DNA of 64,000 bases from Streptomyces radiopugnans (GTDB lineage: Bacteria; Actinomycetota; Actinomycetes; Streptomycetales; Streptomycetaceae). The notes beneath the pieces are model-generated. The model did no database searches, was not told the origin of the DNA, and saw nothing but the letters and a program-made list of their open reading frames with translations. Made by a program: the position numbers and the translations under genes. Positions 26,999 to 35,078 of the stretch are shown here, piece after piece; the stretch's first letter is position 1; the number at the start of each line of letters is the position of its first letter. The stretch is from contig NZ_FOET01000003.1 in assembly GCF_900110735.1 (NCBI RefSeq), positions 186,001 to 250,000 on the forward strand, read 5' to 3'.

Positions 26999-28081
26999 AT
27001 GGGTTCGGTTCGCGTAGCCATCGTCGGCGTGGGCAACTGCGCCGCCTCGCTGGTGCAGGGCGTCGAGTACTACAAGGACGCCGACCCGAAGAGCCGCGTG
27101 CCGGGTCTGATGCACGTGCAGTTCGGCGACTACCACATCTCGGACATCGAGTTCGTGGCCGCGTTCGACGTGGACGCCAAGAAGGTGGGCCTTGACCTCG
27201 CCGACGCCATCGGCGCCAGTGAGAACAACACCATCAAGATCTGCGACGTGCCCACCACCGGCGTGACCGTCCAGCGCGGCCACACCCTCGACGGCCTGGG
27301 CAAGTACTACCGCCAGACCATCGAGGAGTCGGCCGAGGAGCCGGTCGACGTCGTGCAGGTCCTCAGGGACCGCGAGGTCGACGTCCTGGTGTGCTACCTC
27401 CCGGTGGGTTCCGAGGACGCCGCGAAGTACTACGCGCAGTGCGCCATCGACGCCAAGGTCGCCTTCGTCAACGCCCTGCCGGTCTTCATCGCCGGCACCG
27501 AGGAGTGGGCGAACAAGTTCACCGAGGCCGGTGTCCCGATCGTCGGCGACGACATCAAGTCCCAGGTGGGCGCGACCATCACGCACCGCGTGCTGGCCAA
27601 GCTCTTCGAGGACCGCGGTGTCGTCCTCGACCGCACGATGCAGCTCAACGTCGGCGGCAACATGGACTTCAAGAACATGCTCGAGCGCGAGCGCCTGGAG
27701 TCCAAGAAGATCTCCAAGACCCAGGCCGTCACCTCCCAGATCCCCGACCGGGACCTGGGCGAGGACAACGTCCACATCGGCCCGTCGGACTACGTGGCCT
27801 GGCTGGACGACCGCAAGTGGGCCTACGTCCGCCTGGAGGGCCGCGCGTTCGGCGACGTCCCGCTGAACCTGGAGTACAAGCTGGAGGTCTGGGACTCCCC
27901 GAACTCCGCCGGTGTCATCATCGACGCCCTGCGCGCCGCGAAGATCGCCAAGGACCGCGGTGTCGGCGGCCCGATCCTCTCGGCCTCCTCCTACTTCATG
28001 AAGTCCCCGCCGGTCCAGTACTTCGACGACCAGGCCCGGGAGAACGTGGAGAAGTTCATCAACGGCGAGGTGGAGCGCTAG
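26999..28081 (+). CDS. ino1: Inositol-1-phosphate synthase
   Basis: This NAD-dependent enzyme converts glucose-6-phosphate to 1D-myo-inositol-3-phosphate, the first step to mycothiol and phosphatidylinositol in actinobacteria. The 360-residue length is typical of the actinobacterial form. The NAD motif is [10 protein letters not shown] at the N-terminus. Family motifs [27 protein letters not shown] and [12 protein letters not shown] are present. GGGAG precedes the ATG. It follows the PadR gene and ends before a very strong hairpin. Confidence 0.96.
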   Translation: MGSVRVAIVGVGNCAASLVQGVEYYKDADPKSRVPGLMHVQFGDYHISDIEFVAAFDVDAKKVGLDLADAIGASENNTIKICDVPTTGVTVQRGHTLDGLGKYYRQTIEESAEEPVDVVQVLRDREVDVLVCYLPVGSEDAAKYYAQCAIDAKVAFVNALPVFIAGTEEWANKFTEAGVPIVGDDIKSQVGATITHRVLAKLFEDRGVVLDRTMQLNVGGNMDFKNMLERERLESKKISKTQAVTSQIPDRDLGEDNVHIGPSDYVAWLDDRKWAYVRLEGRAFGDVPLNLEYKLEVWDSPNSAGVIIDALRAAKIAKDRGVGGPILSASSYFMKSPPVQYFDDQARENVEKFINGEVER

Positions 28082-28185
28082 GAATCCTCCCGGAGAGCAC
28101 CCGGTAGGCACCCGGCGGGTATCCGGGAGGCATCCGGGACACACCCGGGAGACACCGCGCCGGACGGCCGGGACGCATCCGGCAG

Positions 28186-28243
28186 CGCATCACGGCGAGG
28201 GGCCCGGACACGGTTTCGTGTCCGGGCCCCTCGCCGTGATGCG
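28186..28243. terminator. Very long bidirectional terminator
   Basis: A perfect 27-bp stem (28186-28212 with 28217-28243) and a 4-nt loop lie between ino1 and the convergent racemase-like gene. The 100 bp before it contain degenerate ~13-bp repeats around ACCCGG. Confidence 0.9.
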
Positions 28244-28303
28244 GCCGTCGTACGGCGCCGCGTACGGCCGGGCGGTCCGGAGCCCGCCGCCGCGCGTGTC
28301 CGC

Positions 28304-29335
28304 TCAGTTGTCGACCAGCCGGTCGTACTGCGTCGTCGTGTGCCGCAGGATCGCCGTCAGCTCGTCGCCCACCTTCGGCTCCGCGGCCTCCTCAGGCACG
28401 AACAGGATCGACACCTGCATGTGCGGCGGCTCCGCGAACCAGCGCTGCTTGCCGTCCCACACGAAGGGCGAGAGGTTGCGGTTCACCGTCGCCAGCCCGG
28501 CCCGCGCCACGCCCTTGGCCCGCGAGGTCATCCCGTGCATGGCCTTCGGCGCCTCCAGGCCCACCCCGTGCGAGGTGCCGCCGGCCACCACCACCAGCCA
28601 GCCGTCGCCCGGCGCCTTCTGCTGCCGGTAGCCGAAGCGGTCGCCCCTGATCACCCTTGTGACGTCCAGCACCGAGCCCCGGTACCGGGTCGCGTCGTGG
28701 TCGCCCAGCCACAGCCGCGTGCCGATCCGGGCCCGGAAGCGGGTCTGCGGGAACTGCTGCTGGAGCAGCGCGAACTCCTCCGGCTTCAGATGGCTGACGA
28801 ACATCGTCTCCAGCGGCAGACGGGCCGCCCGCAGCAGGTCCATCCAGCCGATGACCTCGTCGACCGCGTCCGTGCCGTCGGTGCGGTCCAGCGGCAGGTG
28901 GATCGCGAAGCCCTCCAGCCGCACGTCCTCGATCGAGGCGCGCAGCTTGCCCAGGTCCTCCTCCATCACCCCGTGCCGCTTCATCGAGCTCATCACCTCG
29001 ATGACGACACGGGCTCCGACCAGCGCGTTCACCCCGTCGACCGAGGAGACCGTGCGGATCGCCCGGTCCGGAAGCGGCACCGGCTCCTCACCGCGGCGGA
29101 ACGGGGTGAGCACCAGCAGGTCCCCGCTGAACCAGTCCTTCATCCGGGCGGCCTCGTACGTCGTGCCCACGGCGATGACGTCCGAGCCGAAGCGGGTCAC
29201 CTCCTCGGCCAGCCGCTCGTGGCCGAAGCCGTACCCGTTGCCCTTGCAGACCGGGACCAGTCCCGGGAACTGCCGGAGCACCGTCTGCTGGTGCGCCCGC
29301 CAGCGTTCGGTGTCGACGTAGAGGGAGAGCGCCAT
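28304..29335 (-). CDS. Alanine racemase N-domain (PLP fold III) protein
   Basis: The 343-residue product has the PLP-barrel fold of alanine racemase. The PLP lysine motif is VCKGNGYGFG near residue 30. Other barrel signatures are VIEVMSSMKRHGV and the arginine-bearing RIGTRLWLGD. It is about 30 residues shorter than a typical Alr and diverges in the C-terminal domain, so it may act on another amino acid or help FemX rather than being the main racemase. Its start lies 92 nt downstream of femX on the same strand, so the two probably form an operon for wall peptide building. Confidence 0.85.
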   Translation of the reverse strand: MALSLYVDTERWRAHQQTVLRQFPGLVPVCKGNGYGFGHERLAEEVTRFGSDVIAVGTTYEAARMKDWFSGDLLVLTPFRRGEEPVPLPDRAIRTVSSVDGVNALVGARVVIEVMSSMKRHGVMEEDLGKLRASIEDVRLEGFAIHLPLDRTDGTDAVDEVIGWMDLLRAARLPLETMFVSHLKPEEFALLQQQFPQTRFRARIGTRLWLGDHDATRYRGSVLDVTRVIRGDRFGYRQQKAPGDGWLVVVAGGTSHGVGLEAPKAMHGMTSRAKGVARAGLATVNRNLSPFVWDGKQRWFAEPPHMQVSILFVPEEAAEPKVGDELTAILRHTTTQYDRLVDN

Positions 29336-29427
29336 GGCCGTACGGAACCTTTCTCATCGGTCCCGGCGTGCGCCGGCGGGCCGTCTTCCGTCCCGCCGGT
29401 CTCGCCGGACGTGCGTGGAGCAGGGCG

Positions 29428-30546
29428 TCAGCGGCGCGACATGTAGATGTCGAGCGCCTTGTGCAGCAGCTTATTGAGCGGAAAGTCCCACTCGCCGAGG
29501 TACTCGGCGGCCTGGCCGCCGGTGCCCACCTTGAACTGGATCAGGCCGAAGAGGTGGTCGGAGTCGTCCAGGGAGTCGCTGATGCCGCGCAGGTCGTACA
29601 CGCTCGCCCCGAGCGCGTACGCGTCCTGCAGCATCCGCCACTGCATGGCGTTCGAGGGGCGCACCTCGCGCTTGTGGTTGGCCGAGGCGCCGTAGGAGTA
29701 CCACACGTGCCCGCCCACGATCAGCATGGTCGCCGCGGCCACCGCCTCGCCCTCGTGCTTGGCGAAGTACAGCCGCATCCGGTTGGGGTCCTCGGAGTTC
29801 AGCGCCTTCCACATCCGCTGGAAGTAGCCCAGGGGGCGCGGCCGGAAGCGGTCGCGCTCGGCCGTCACCTCGTACAGCTCCTGCCACACCGGCAGGTCGT
29901 CGTAGCCGCCCTGCACGACCTCGACGCCGGCCTTCTCGGCCTTCTTGATGTTGCGCCGCCACAGCTGGTTGAAGCCCTTGTGCACCTCGTCCAGCGAGCG
30001 GTTCTCCAGCGGCACCTGGAAGACGTAGCGCGGCTGGACGTCGCCGAAGCCGGCGCCGCCGTCCTCGCCCTGCTGCCAGCCCATCCGCCGCAGCCGGTCG
30101 GCCACCTCGAAGGCCCGCGGCTCGATGTGGGTGGCCTCGACGTCGCGCAGCCGCTTCACGTCCGGGTTCTGGATGCCGGCCTTGATCGCGGAGGCGTCCC
30201 AGCGCCGGATCACCACGGGCGGGCCCATCTTCACCGAGAACGCGCCCTTGGCCTTCAGATGCGCCAGCATCGGGCGCAGCCACTCCTCCAGGTTCGGCGC
30301 GAACCAGTTGATCACCGGCCCCTCGGGCAGGTAGGCCAGATAGCGTTTGACCTTCGGCAGCTGGCGGTACAGCACCAGGCCCACCCCGACCAGTTCGCCG
30401 CTCGCGTCGAACCAGCCCAGGTTCTCCGCGCCCCACTCGGCCTTCACGTCCGCCCACGCGGGGACCTGCATGTGGCTGGCCGATGGCAGGCTCCGGATAT
30501 ACGCCAGGTGCTGCTCGCGACTGATCGTCCTCAGGGTCAGGCTCAT
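29428..30546 (-). CDS. femX: FemX-type peptidoglycan bridge aminoacyltransferase
   Basis: FemX-type enzymes use aminoacyl-tRNA to add the interpeptide amino acid to lipid II. Streptomyces peptidoglycan has a single glycine on LL-diaminopimelate, and FemX is the essential enzyme for it. The 372-residue product has the twin GNAT-like Fem folds. Characteristic motifs are LPEGPVINW, LWRRNIKKAEKAGVEV (the helical arm region) and the C-terminal YDLRGISDSLDDSDHLFGLIQFK. The ATG is at 30546. It is followed on the same strand by the racemase-like gene. Confidence 0.93.
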   Translation of the reverse strand: MSLTLRTISREQHLAYIRSLPSASHMQVPAWADVKAEWGAENLGWFDASGELVGVGLVLYRQLPKVKRYLAYLPEGPVINWFAPNLEEWLRPMLAHLKAKGAFSVKMGPPVVIRRWDASAIKAGIQNPDVKRLRDVEATHIEPRAFEVADRLRRMGWQQGEDGGAGFGDVQPRYVFQVPLENRSLDEVHKGFNQLWRRNIKKAEKAGVEVVQGGYDDLPVWQELYEVTAERDRFRPRPLGYFQRMWKALNSEDPNRMRLYFAKHEGEAVAAATMLIVGGHVWYSYGASANHKREVRPSNAMQWRMLQDAYALGASVYDLRGISDSLDDSDHLFGLIQFKVGTGGQAAEYLGEWDFPLNKLLHKALDIYMSRR

Positions 30547-30635
30547 TACGGGGCGCTCCTCCGGCGTACTTCGCAGGGTCTGGCCGGAAGCCTACTGCGC
30601 AGGCACGCACCCCGGACGTGCCAGTACGGGGCCGT

Positions 30636-30673
30636 GGCGAGCCGGGGCGGGGCCCGCCGCGCCCCGGCTCGCC
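30636..30673 (-). terminator. Hairpin terminator after small membrane protein gene
   Basis: A perfect 14-bp GC-rich stem (30636-30649 with 30660-30673) with a 10-nt loop lies 29 nt after the stop of the 100-residue membrane protein. Confidence 0.7.
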
Positions 30674-30701
30674 CGCCGCGCCCCGCCGGGTGGGCGGGAG
30701 G

Positions 30702-31004
30702 TCAGCCGAACAGCCCGCCGTTCGACATCCCCAGGTAGAAGCCGACCGCCGCCGCTCCCATGCTGACGACCAGCGCGAACCGCTCGCCGGTGGTCGCGGA
30801 GATCATCTGCCCCCAGCCGCCGGACACGATCCCCAGCAGCCCGGCCCAGGACGCGAGCAGGCTGAGACCGGGGAAGAAGCCGGTGACGAACGCGACCACG
30901 CCGAGCACCGCGGTCACGGCGACGAACCGGTTCTCGACCGGGTGCCGCCGGCCGTCGGTGTTGAGGAGGGAGGAGACCGGGCTCCTCCGTACCGCCTGTG
31001 CCAT
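30702..31004 (-). CDS. Small conserved membrane protein
   Basis: The function is unknown to me. The 100-residue product starts at ATG 31004 after GGAGG. It has a short polar N-terminus (about 25 residues) and three hydrophobic segments: FVAVTAVLGVVAFVTGFF, LSLLASWAGLLGIVSGG and ALVVSMGAAAVGFYLGM. It sits between femX and the divergent rpsF operon, a position conserved in streptomycetes. No catalytic residues are evident. Confidence 0.85.
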   Translation of the reverse strand: MAQAVRRSPVSSLLNTDGRRHPVENRFVAVTAVLGVVAFVTGFFPGLSLLASWAGLLGIVSGGWGQMISATTGERFALVVSMGAAAVGFYLGMSNGGLFG

Positions 31005-31391
31005 GGGGAACCTCCTGCGGGACCTTCCGGACCGGCGGGTCTGCGAGCTGCGGTGGCCCTTCCGGGGCCGCTCGGCCCGTCAGCTCCTCCGGACAGGGCG
31101 GACGAGCCGCATCCGCCGGACTTGCGAGGGTGCGGCGGGTGACGCGTATCACGCCCCCTGTGTCCAGATTGCGGCGAGCGGGCGCCGGATTTCAACCCGA
31201 GTGGCGGTGCGGGTACTCTGTACCGTCTGCGCGGTGTCTGCCCCGGCGGCGACCGGATCCGGGAACGGACCGGGGACTTTCCGGGGAACGGACCGGGACT
31301 GTCAGTGCCGGCCGATACCGTTGCTCACGCATCACGACCCTCCTGCCACGGAACGACCGTGGCCGCCGAGTCCAGAGGAGGTGGGTTCCAC
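31005..31391. other. rpsF upstream region
   Basis: A 387-bp divergent region. It holds the proposed rpsF promoter (31191-31219) and about 170 nt of 5' leader for the ribosomal operon. I see no second gene or confident riboswitch. Confidence 0.6.
31191..31219 (+). promoter_or_regulatory. Putative promoter of the rpsF-ssb-rpsR-rplI operon
   Basis: TTCAAC and TACTCT are separated by 17 nt, a reasonable sigma-HrdB-type promoter about 170 bp before rpsF. Confidence 0.5.
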
Positions 31392-31682
31392 ATGCGTCAC
31401 TACGAGGTGATGGTCATCCTCGACCCCGATCTCGAGGAGCGCGCTGTCTCCCCGCTGATCGAGAGCTTCCTTTCCGTCGTCCGCGAGGGCGAGGGGAAGG
31501 TCGAGAAGGTCGACACCTGGGGCCGTCGTCGTCTCTCGTACGAGATCAAGAAGAAGCCCGAGGGCATCTACTCGGTCATCGACCTGCGGGCCGAGCCCGC
31601 GGTCGTCAAGGAACTCGACCGTCAGATGAACCTGAACGAGTCGGTTCTGCGGACCAAGGTCCTCCGCCCCGAGACCCACTGA
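31392..31682 (+). CDS. rpsF: 30S ribosomal protein S6
   Basis: S6 binds the 30S platform as a pair with S18, which is encoded two genes downstream. The 96-residue product starts at ATG 31392 after GAGGAGGT. It has the family start [12 protein letters not shown], the [16 protein letters not shown] strand pair and [13 protein letters not shown] at the end. It leads the rpsF-ssb-rpsR-rplI operon. Confidence 0.97.
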   Translation: MRHYEVMVILDPDLEERAVSPLIESFLSVVREGEGKVEKVDTWGRRRLSYEIKKKPEGIYSVIDLRAEPAVVKELDRQMNLNESVLRTKVLRPETH

Positions 31683-31792
31683 GCGCTCCCGCTCAGCGGA
31701 TCGCAGGGAACCGGTAGCGCCTCCGGCACTCCGGAAGCACCGGCACCACAGCATCACCAGCAGCCAGCAGCACCCCGCCGAGAGGTTCACCC

Positions 31793-32356
31793 ATGGCAGG
31801 CGAGACCGTCATCACGGTCGTCGGCAATCTGGTCGACGACCCCGAGCTGCGCTTCACCCCCTCCGGTGCGGCGGTCGCGAAGTTCCGCGTCGCGTCCACC
31901 CCCCGCACCTTCGACCGCCAGACCAACGAGTGGAAGGACGGCGAGAGCCTGTTCCTGACCTGCTCGGTGTGGCGGCAGGCGGCGGAGAACGTCGCCGAGT
32001 CCCTCACCCGGGGCACCCGCGTCATCGTGCAGGGCCGCCTCAAGCAGCGCTCTTACGAGGACCGCGAGGGCATCAAGCGCACGGTCTACGAGCTGGACGT
32101 CGACGAGGTCGGCGCCAGCCTGCGCAACGCCACGGCCAAGGTCACCAAGACCACCGGCCGCGGTGGCGGCCAGCAGGGCGGCGGCGGTGGCGGCTGGGGC
32201 GGCCCCGGCGGCGGCCAGCAGGGCGGCGGCGCACCCGCGGGCGACCCGTGGGCGACCGGCGCTCCGGCCGGCGGCCAGCAGGGCGGCGGCGGTGGCGGCT
32301 GGGGCGGTGGCTCCGGCGGTTCCGGCGGCGGCTACTCGGACGAGCCCCCCTTCTGA
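31793..32356 (+). CDS. ssb: Single-stranded DNA-binding protein
   Basis: SSB coats single-stranded DNA during replication and repair and recruits partners through its acidic tip. The 187-residue product has an OB fold (1-115) with [33 protein letters not shown] and [14 protein letters not shown] long Gly/Gln-rich linker contains the near-repeat [13 protein letters not shown] twice. The C-terminal tip DEPPF is intact. It is a housekeeping SSB by position between rpsF and rpsR. Confidence 0.97.
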   Translation: MAGETVITVVGNLVDDPELRFTPSGAAVAKFRVASTPRTFDRQTNEWKDGESLFLTCSVWRQAAENVAESLTRGTRVIVQGRLKQRSYEDREGIKRTVYELDVDEVGASLRNATAKVTKTTGRGGGQQGGGGGGWGGPGGGQQGGGAPAGDPWATGAPAGGQQGGGGGGWGGGSGGSGGGYSDEPPF

Positions 32357-32427
32357 GGCACCCCCAGGGGTTCCGGGAAGGGCTGCGCTCACAGGCACAG
32401 ACTTCTTGAACCAAACGGAGAGAGACA

Positions 32428-32664
32428 ATGGCGAAGCCGCCTGCTCGCAAGCCGAAGAAGAAGGTTTGCGTGTTCTGCAAGGAAAAGATCAAGTACGTCG
32501 ACTACAAGGACACGAACCTGCTGCGGAAGTTCATCTCCGACCGCGGCAAGATCCGTGCCCGTCGCGTCACCGGCAACTGCACCCAGCACCAGCGTGACGT
32601 CGCCACGGCCGTGAAGAACAGCCGTGAGATGGCGCTGCTGCCCTACACCTCGACCGCTCGATAA
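32428..32664 (+). CDS. rpsR: 30S ribosomal protein S18
   Basis: S18 is the platform partner of S6. The 78-residue product keeps the two Cys of the zinc-type form (VCVFC) plus a third Cys at TGNC, and the signature [23 protein letters not shown] lies 8 nt before the ATG. Confidence 0.97.
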   Translation: MAKPPARKPKKKVCVFCKEKIKYVDYKDTNLLRKFISDRGKIRARRVTGNCTQHQRDVATAVKNSREMALLPYTSTAR

Positions 32665-32682
32665 GGGAAGGATGACCGACTC

Positions 32683-33129
32683 ATGAAGATCATCCTGACC
32701 AACGAGGTCTCGGGTCTCGGCAACGCCGGCGACATCGTCGAGGTGAAGGACGGGTACGCCCGCAACTACCTGCTCCCCCGCGGATTCGCCATCCGCTGGA
32801 CCAAGGGCGGGGAGAAGGACGTCGAGCAGATCCGCCGCGCCCGCAAGATCCGCGAGATCGCCACGATCGAGCAGGCCAACGAGATCAAGGGCAAGCTGGA
32901 GGGCGTCACCGTGCGCCTGAAGGTCCGCGCCGGCGACCAGGGCCGCCTGTTCGGCTCCGTCACCCCGGCCGACGTCGCCTCGGCGGTGAAGGCCGCGGGC
33001 GGTCCGGACGTGGACAAGCGCCGCATCGAGCTGGACACCCCGATCAAGACCCTGGGCTCGCACCGGGTCTCGGTGCGTCTGCACCCCGAGGTCGTCGCCA
33101 AGATCGGCGTCGAGGTCGGCGCCGCCTGA
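32683..33129 (+). CDS. rplI: 50S ribosomal protein L9
   Basis: L9 is a two-domain protein near the L1 stalk base that supports translational fidelity. The 148-residue product starts [17 protein letters not shown], with the conserved [16 protein letters not shown] motif (about 24-39), the long connecting helix, and the C-terminal [12 protein letters not shown] region. It is the last gene of the operon and is followed by a hairpin terminator. Confidence 0.97.
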   Translation: MKIILTNEVSGLGNAGDIVEVKDGYARNYLLPRGFAIRWTKGGEKDVEQIRRARKIREIATIEQANEIKGKLEGVTVRLKVRAGDQGRLFGSVTPADVASAVKAAGGPDVDKRRIELDTPIKTLGSHRVSVRLHPEVVAKIGVEVGAA

Positions 33130-33206
33130 CGGCGCCCGCGACCGTACGGCCCCGGCCGTACGGCGGCGGCGCACAGCCGGCGTACGGCCGGTACGCAGCC
33201 GTTGAA

Positions 33207-33242
33207 CAGGGCCGCGGTCCCCGCGAGGGGGCCGCGGCCCTG
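33207..33242. terminator. Terminator between rplI and the MATE gene
   Basis: A 16-bp stem with one G-T pair (33207-33222 with 33227-33242) and a GCGA tetraloop lies between two convergent genes. Confidence 0.8.
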
Positions 33243-33280
33243 CACCGTGTCCGGTGGAGCCGCCGGACACGGCGTGCCCC

Positions 33281-34627
33281 TCAGGCGCGCACCGCTCCGG
33301 TGACGACCCAGCGGCCCGAACGGGCCCGCAGCCACAGGGTGACCAGCCGCATCCCCATCATCAGTCCGGCGACCGCCCACCACAGCGCGGTCAGGCCTCC
33401 GCCCAGCGCCGGGACCGCCAGCGCCGCCGGGGCGAACACCACCAGCGTCGCCAGCGCCGCCCACGCCAGGTACGGTCCGTCGCCGGCGCCCATCAGCACC
33501 CCGTCCAGTACGAAGACCACCCCCGCGACCGGCGAGGTCACCGCCACCACCAGCAGCGCGGGCGTCAGCCGGTCGTGCACGGCGGTGTCCGGTGTGAACA
33601 GCGGCAGCAGCAGCGGGCGCGCCGCGACCACCAGCACCCCCAGCGCCACCCCGGAGGCGGCTCCCCACTGCACCATCCGCCGGCACGCGGCCCGTGCCCC
33701 CGCCGCGTCCCCCGCGCCCAGGTAACGGCCGATGATCGCCTGTCCGGCGATGGCGATGGCGTCCAGGGCGAAGGCCAGCAGCGACCAGACGGTCAGCGTG
33801 ATCTGGTGCGCGGCCACCTCTACGTCCCCCAGTCGCGCCGCGACGGCGGTCGCCAGCACCAGCACGGCGCGCAGCGACAGGGTGCGGACCAGCAGCGGCG
33901 CCCCGGCCCGGCCGCTGGCCCGGATCCCGGCGGCGTCCGGCCGCAGCGAGGCCCCGTGCCGCCGGGCGCCCCTGACCACCACCACCAGGTAGACGGCCGC
34001 CATCGCGCACTGTGCGATCACCGTGCCCCAGGCCGAGCCGGCGATGCCCAGCCCGGCCCCGTGGACCAGGGCGAAGTTGAGCACGACGTTGACGGAGAAG
34101 CCGCCGACGGCCACGTACAGCGGGGTCCGGGTGTCCTGCAGTCCGCGCAGCACACCGGTGGCGGCCAGGACCATGAGCATCGCCGGGATGCCCAGCGCGC
34201 TGATCCGCAGATACGTCACCGCGTGCGGCGCCGCGGTAGCGGACGTTCCGAACAGGTCGACGAGCGCGGGCGCGGTGGGCAGCACGGCGGCCACCACCGC
34301 CGCGCCGAGCAGCAGCGCCAGCCAGATCCCGTCCATGCCCTGCCGGATGGCGGCGGGCAGGTCGCCGGCCCCGACGCGGCGCGCGACGGCGGCGGTGGTG
34401 GCGTAGGCGAGGAAGACGAAGACGTTCACCCCGGTCGTCAGCAGGGTGGCCGCGACGCCGAGTCCGGCGAGCTGGGGGGTGCCCAGATGACCCACGATCG
34501 CGCTGTCGGCCATGACGAACAGCGGCTCCGCGACGAGTGCCCCGGAGGCGGGGAGCGCCAGCGCGATGATCTCGCGGTCGTGGCGGCGGGCCGCGGTGCG
34601 TCCGGCGGGCGGGGGAGCGGGTGTCAT
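33281..34627 (-). CDS. MATE family efflux transporter
   Basis: This is a multidrug and toxin extrusion type transporter driven by Na+ or H+. From ATG 34627 it has 448 residues and about 12 membrane segments. Family signatures are LALPASGALVAEPLFVMADSAIVGHLG at the first segment and the mirrored VAAHQITLTVWSLLAFALDAIAIAGQ in the second half. It resembles the DinF-like branch. The substrate is unknown. It is transcribed away from dnaB across the DnaA-box region. Confidence 0.92.
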   Translation of the reverse strand: MTPAPPPAGRTAARRHDREIIALALPASGALVAEPLFVMADSAIVGHLGTPQLAGLGVAATLLTTGVNVFVFLAYATTAAVARRVGAGDLPAAIRQGMDGIWLALLLGAAVVAAVLPTAPALVDLFGTSATAAPHAVTYLRISALGIPAMLMVLAATGVLRGLQDTRTPLYVAVGGFSVNVVLNFALVHGAGLGIAGSAWGTVIAQCAMAAVYLVVVVRGARRHGASLRPDAAGIRASGRAGAPLLVRTLSLRAVLVLATAVAARLGDVEVAAHQITLTVWSLLAFALDAIAIAGQAIIGRYLGAGDAAGARAACRRMVQWGAASGVALGVLVVAARPLLLPLFTPDTAVHDRLTPALLVVAVTSPVAGVVFVLDGVLMGAGDGPYLAWAALATLVVFAPAALAVPALGGGLTALWWAVAGLMMGMRLVTLWLRARSGRWVVTGAVRA

Positions 34628-35078
34628 GATCCGATCCAAACATCCACAAGTAATAGTTGCAATAGATGTGTGACCATTACCATTCCTCACCTGGGGTGAG
34701 ATCCTCTGCGCCGTTTGTCGTGATCTTGGCGCGAGTCGCTAAGTTTTTCTCCTGCACAGCCGGTGGATGGGAAAACAGCAGGTCATCCCCTGTGTAAAAG
34801 TCGGTCGCCCGACTTCTCCACAGGGCTGTCCCCCGCCCCGTGCACAGGATTAGCCGAGTTCTCCACAGGATGCGGTCGTTCATCCACACGCCCTGTGGAT
34901 AACTGGATTGGCTGGAGGCTCCCGTAGCCCTACCGTTGTCCGGCGCCCGCCCGCTGTTCCCCTCTTCTTCGCCCGGTCCGCAGCCGTGCCGCGACCGGAG
35001 AGCGGGCGAGCCCAGTGTCAGAGCCGTGCCGTAGGAAAGAGGGGCGCGGGTCGTGAGGAACGGGAGGGAGGTGGCGGG
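34628..35078. other. MATE-dnaB divergent intergenic region
   Basis: A 451-bp region, locally AT-richer than the window, with no gene. Four DnaA-box-like sequences cluster at 34814-34902, and weaker 7/9 matches occur at 34640-34648 and 34791-34799. The dnaB frame is open upstream to 34908 but no conserved protein is encoded there. Confidence 0.75.
34814..34902. promoter_or_regulatory. Cluster of four DnaA-box-like sequences upstream of dnaB
   Basis: TTCTCCACA at 34814-34822 and 34859-34867 and TCATCCACA at 34880-34888 on the plus strand are each 8/9 matches to a DnaA-box consensus. TTATCCACA on the minus strand at 34894-34902 is a perfect match to the E. coli-type box. The last two are 5 bp apart in inverted orientation. 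Confidence 0.7.
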
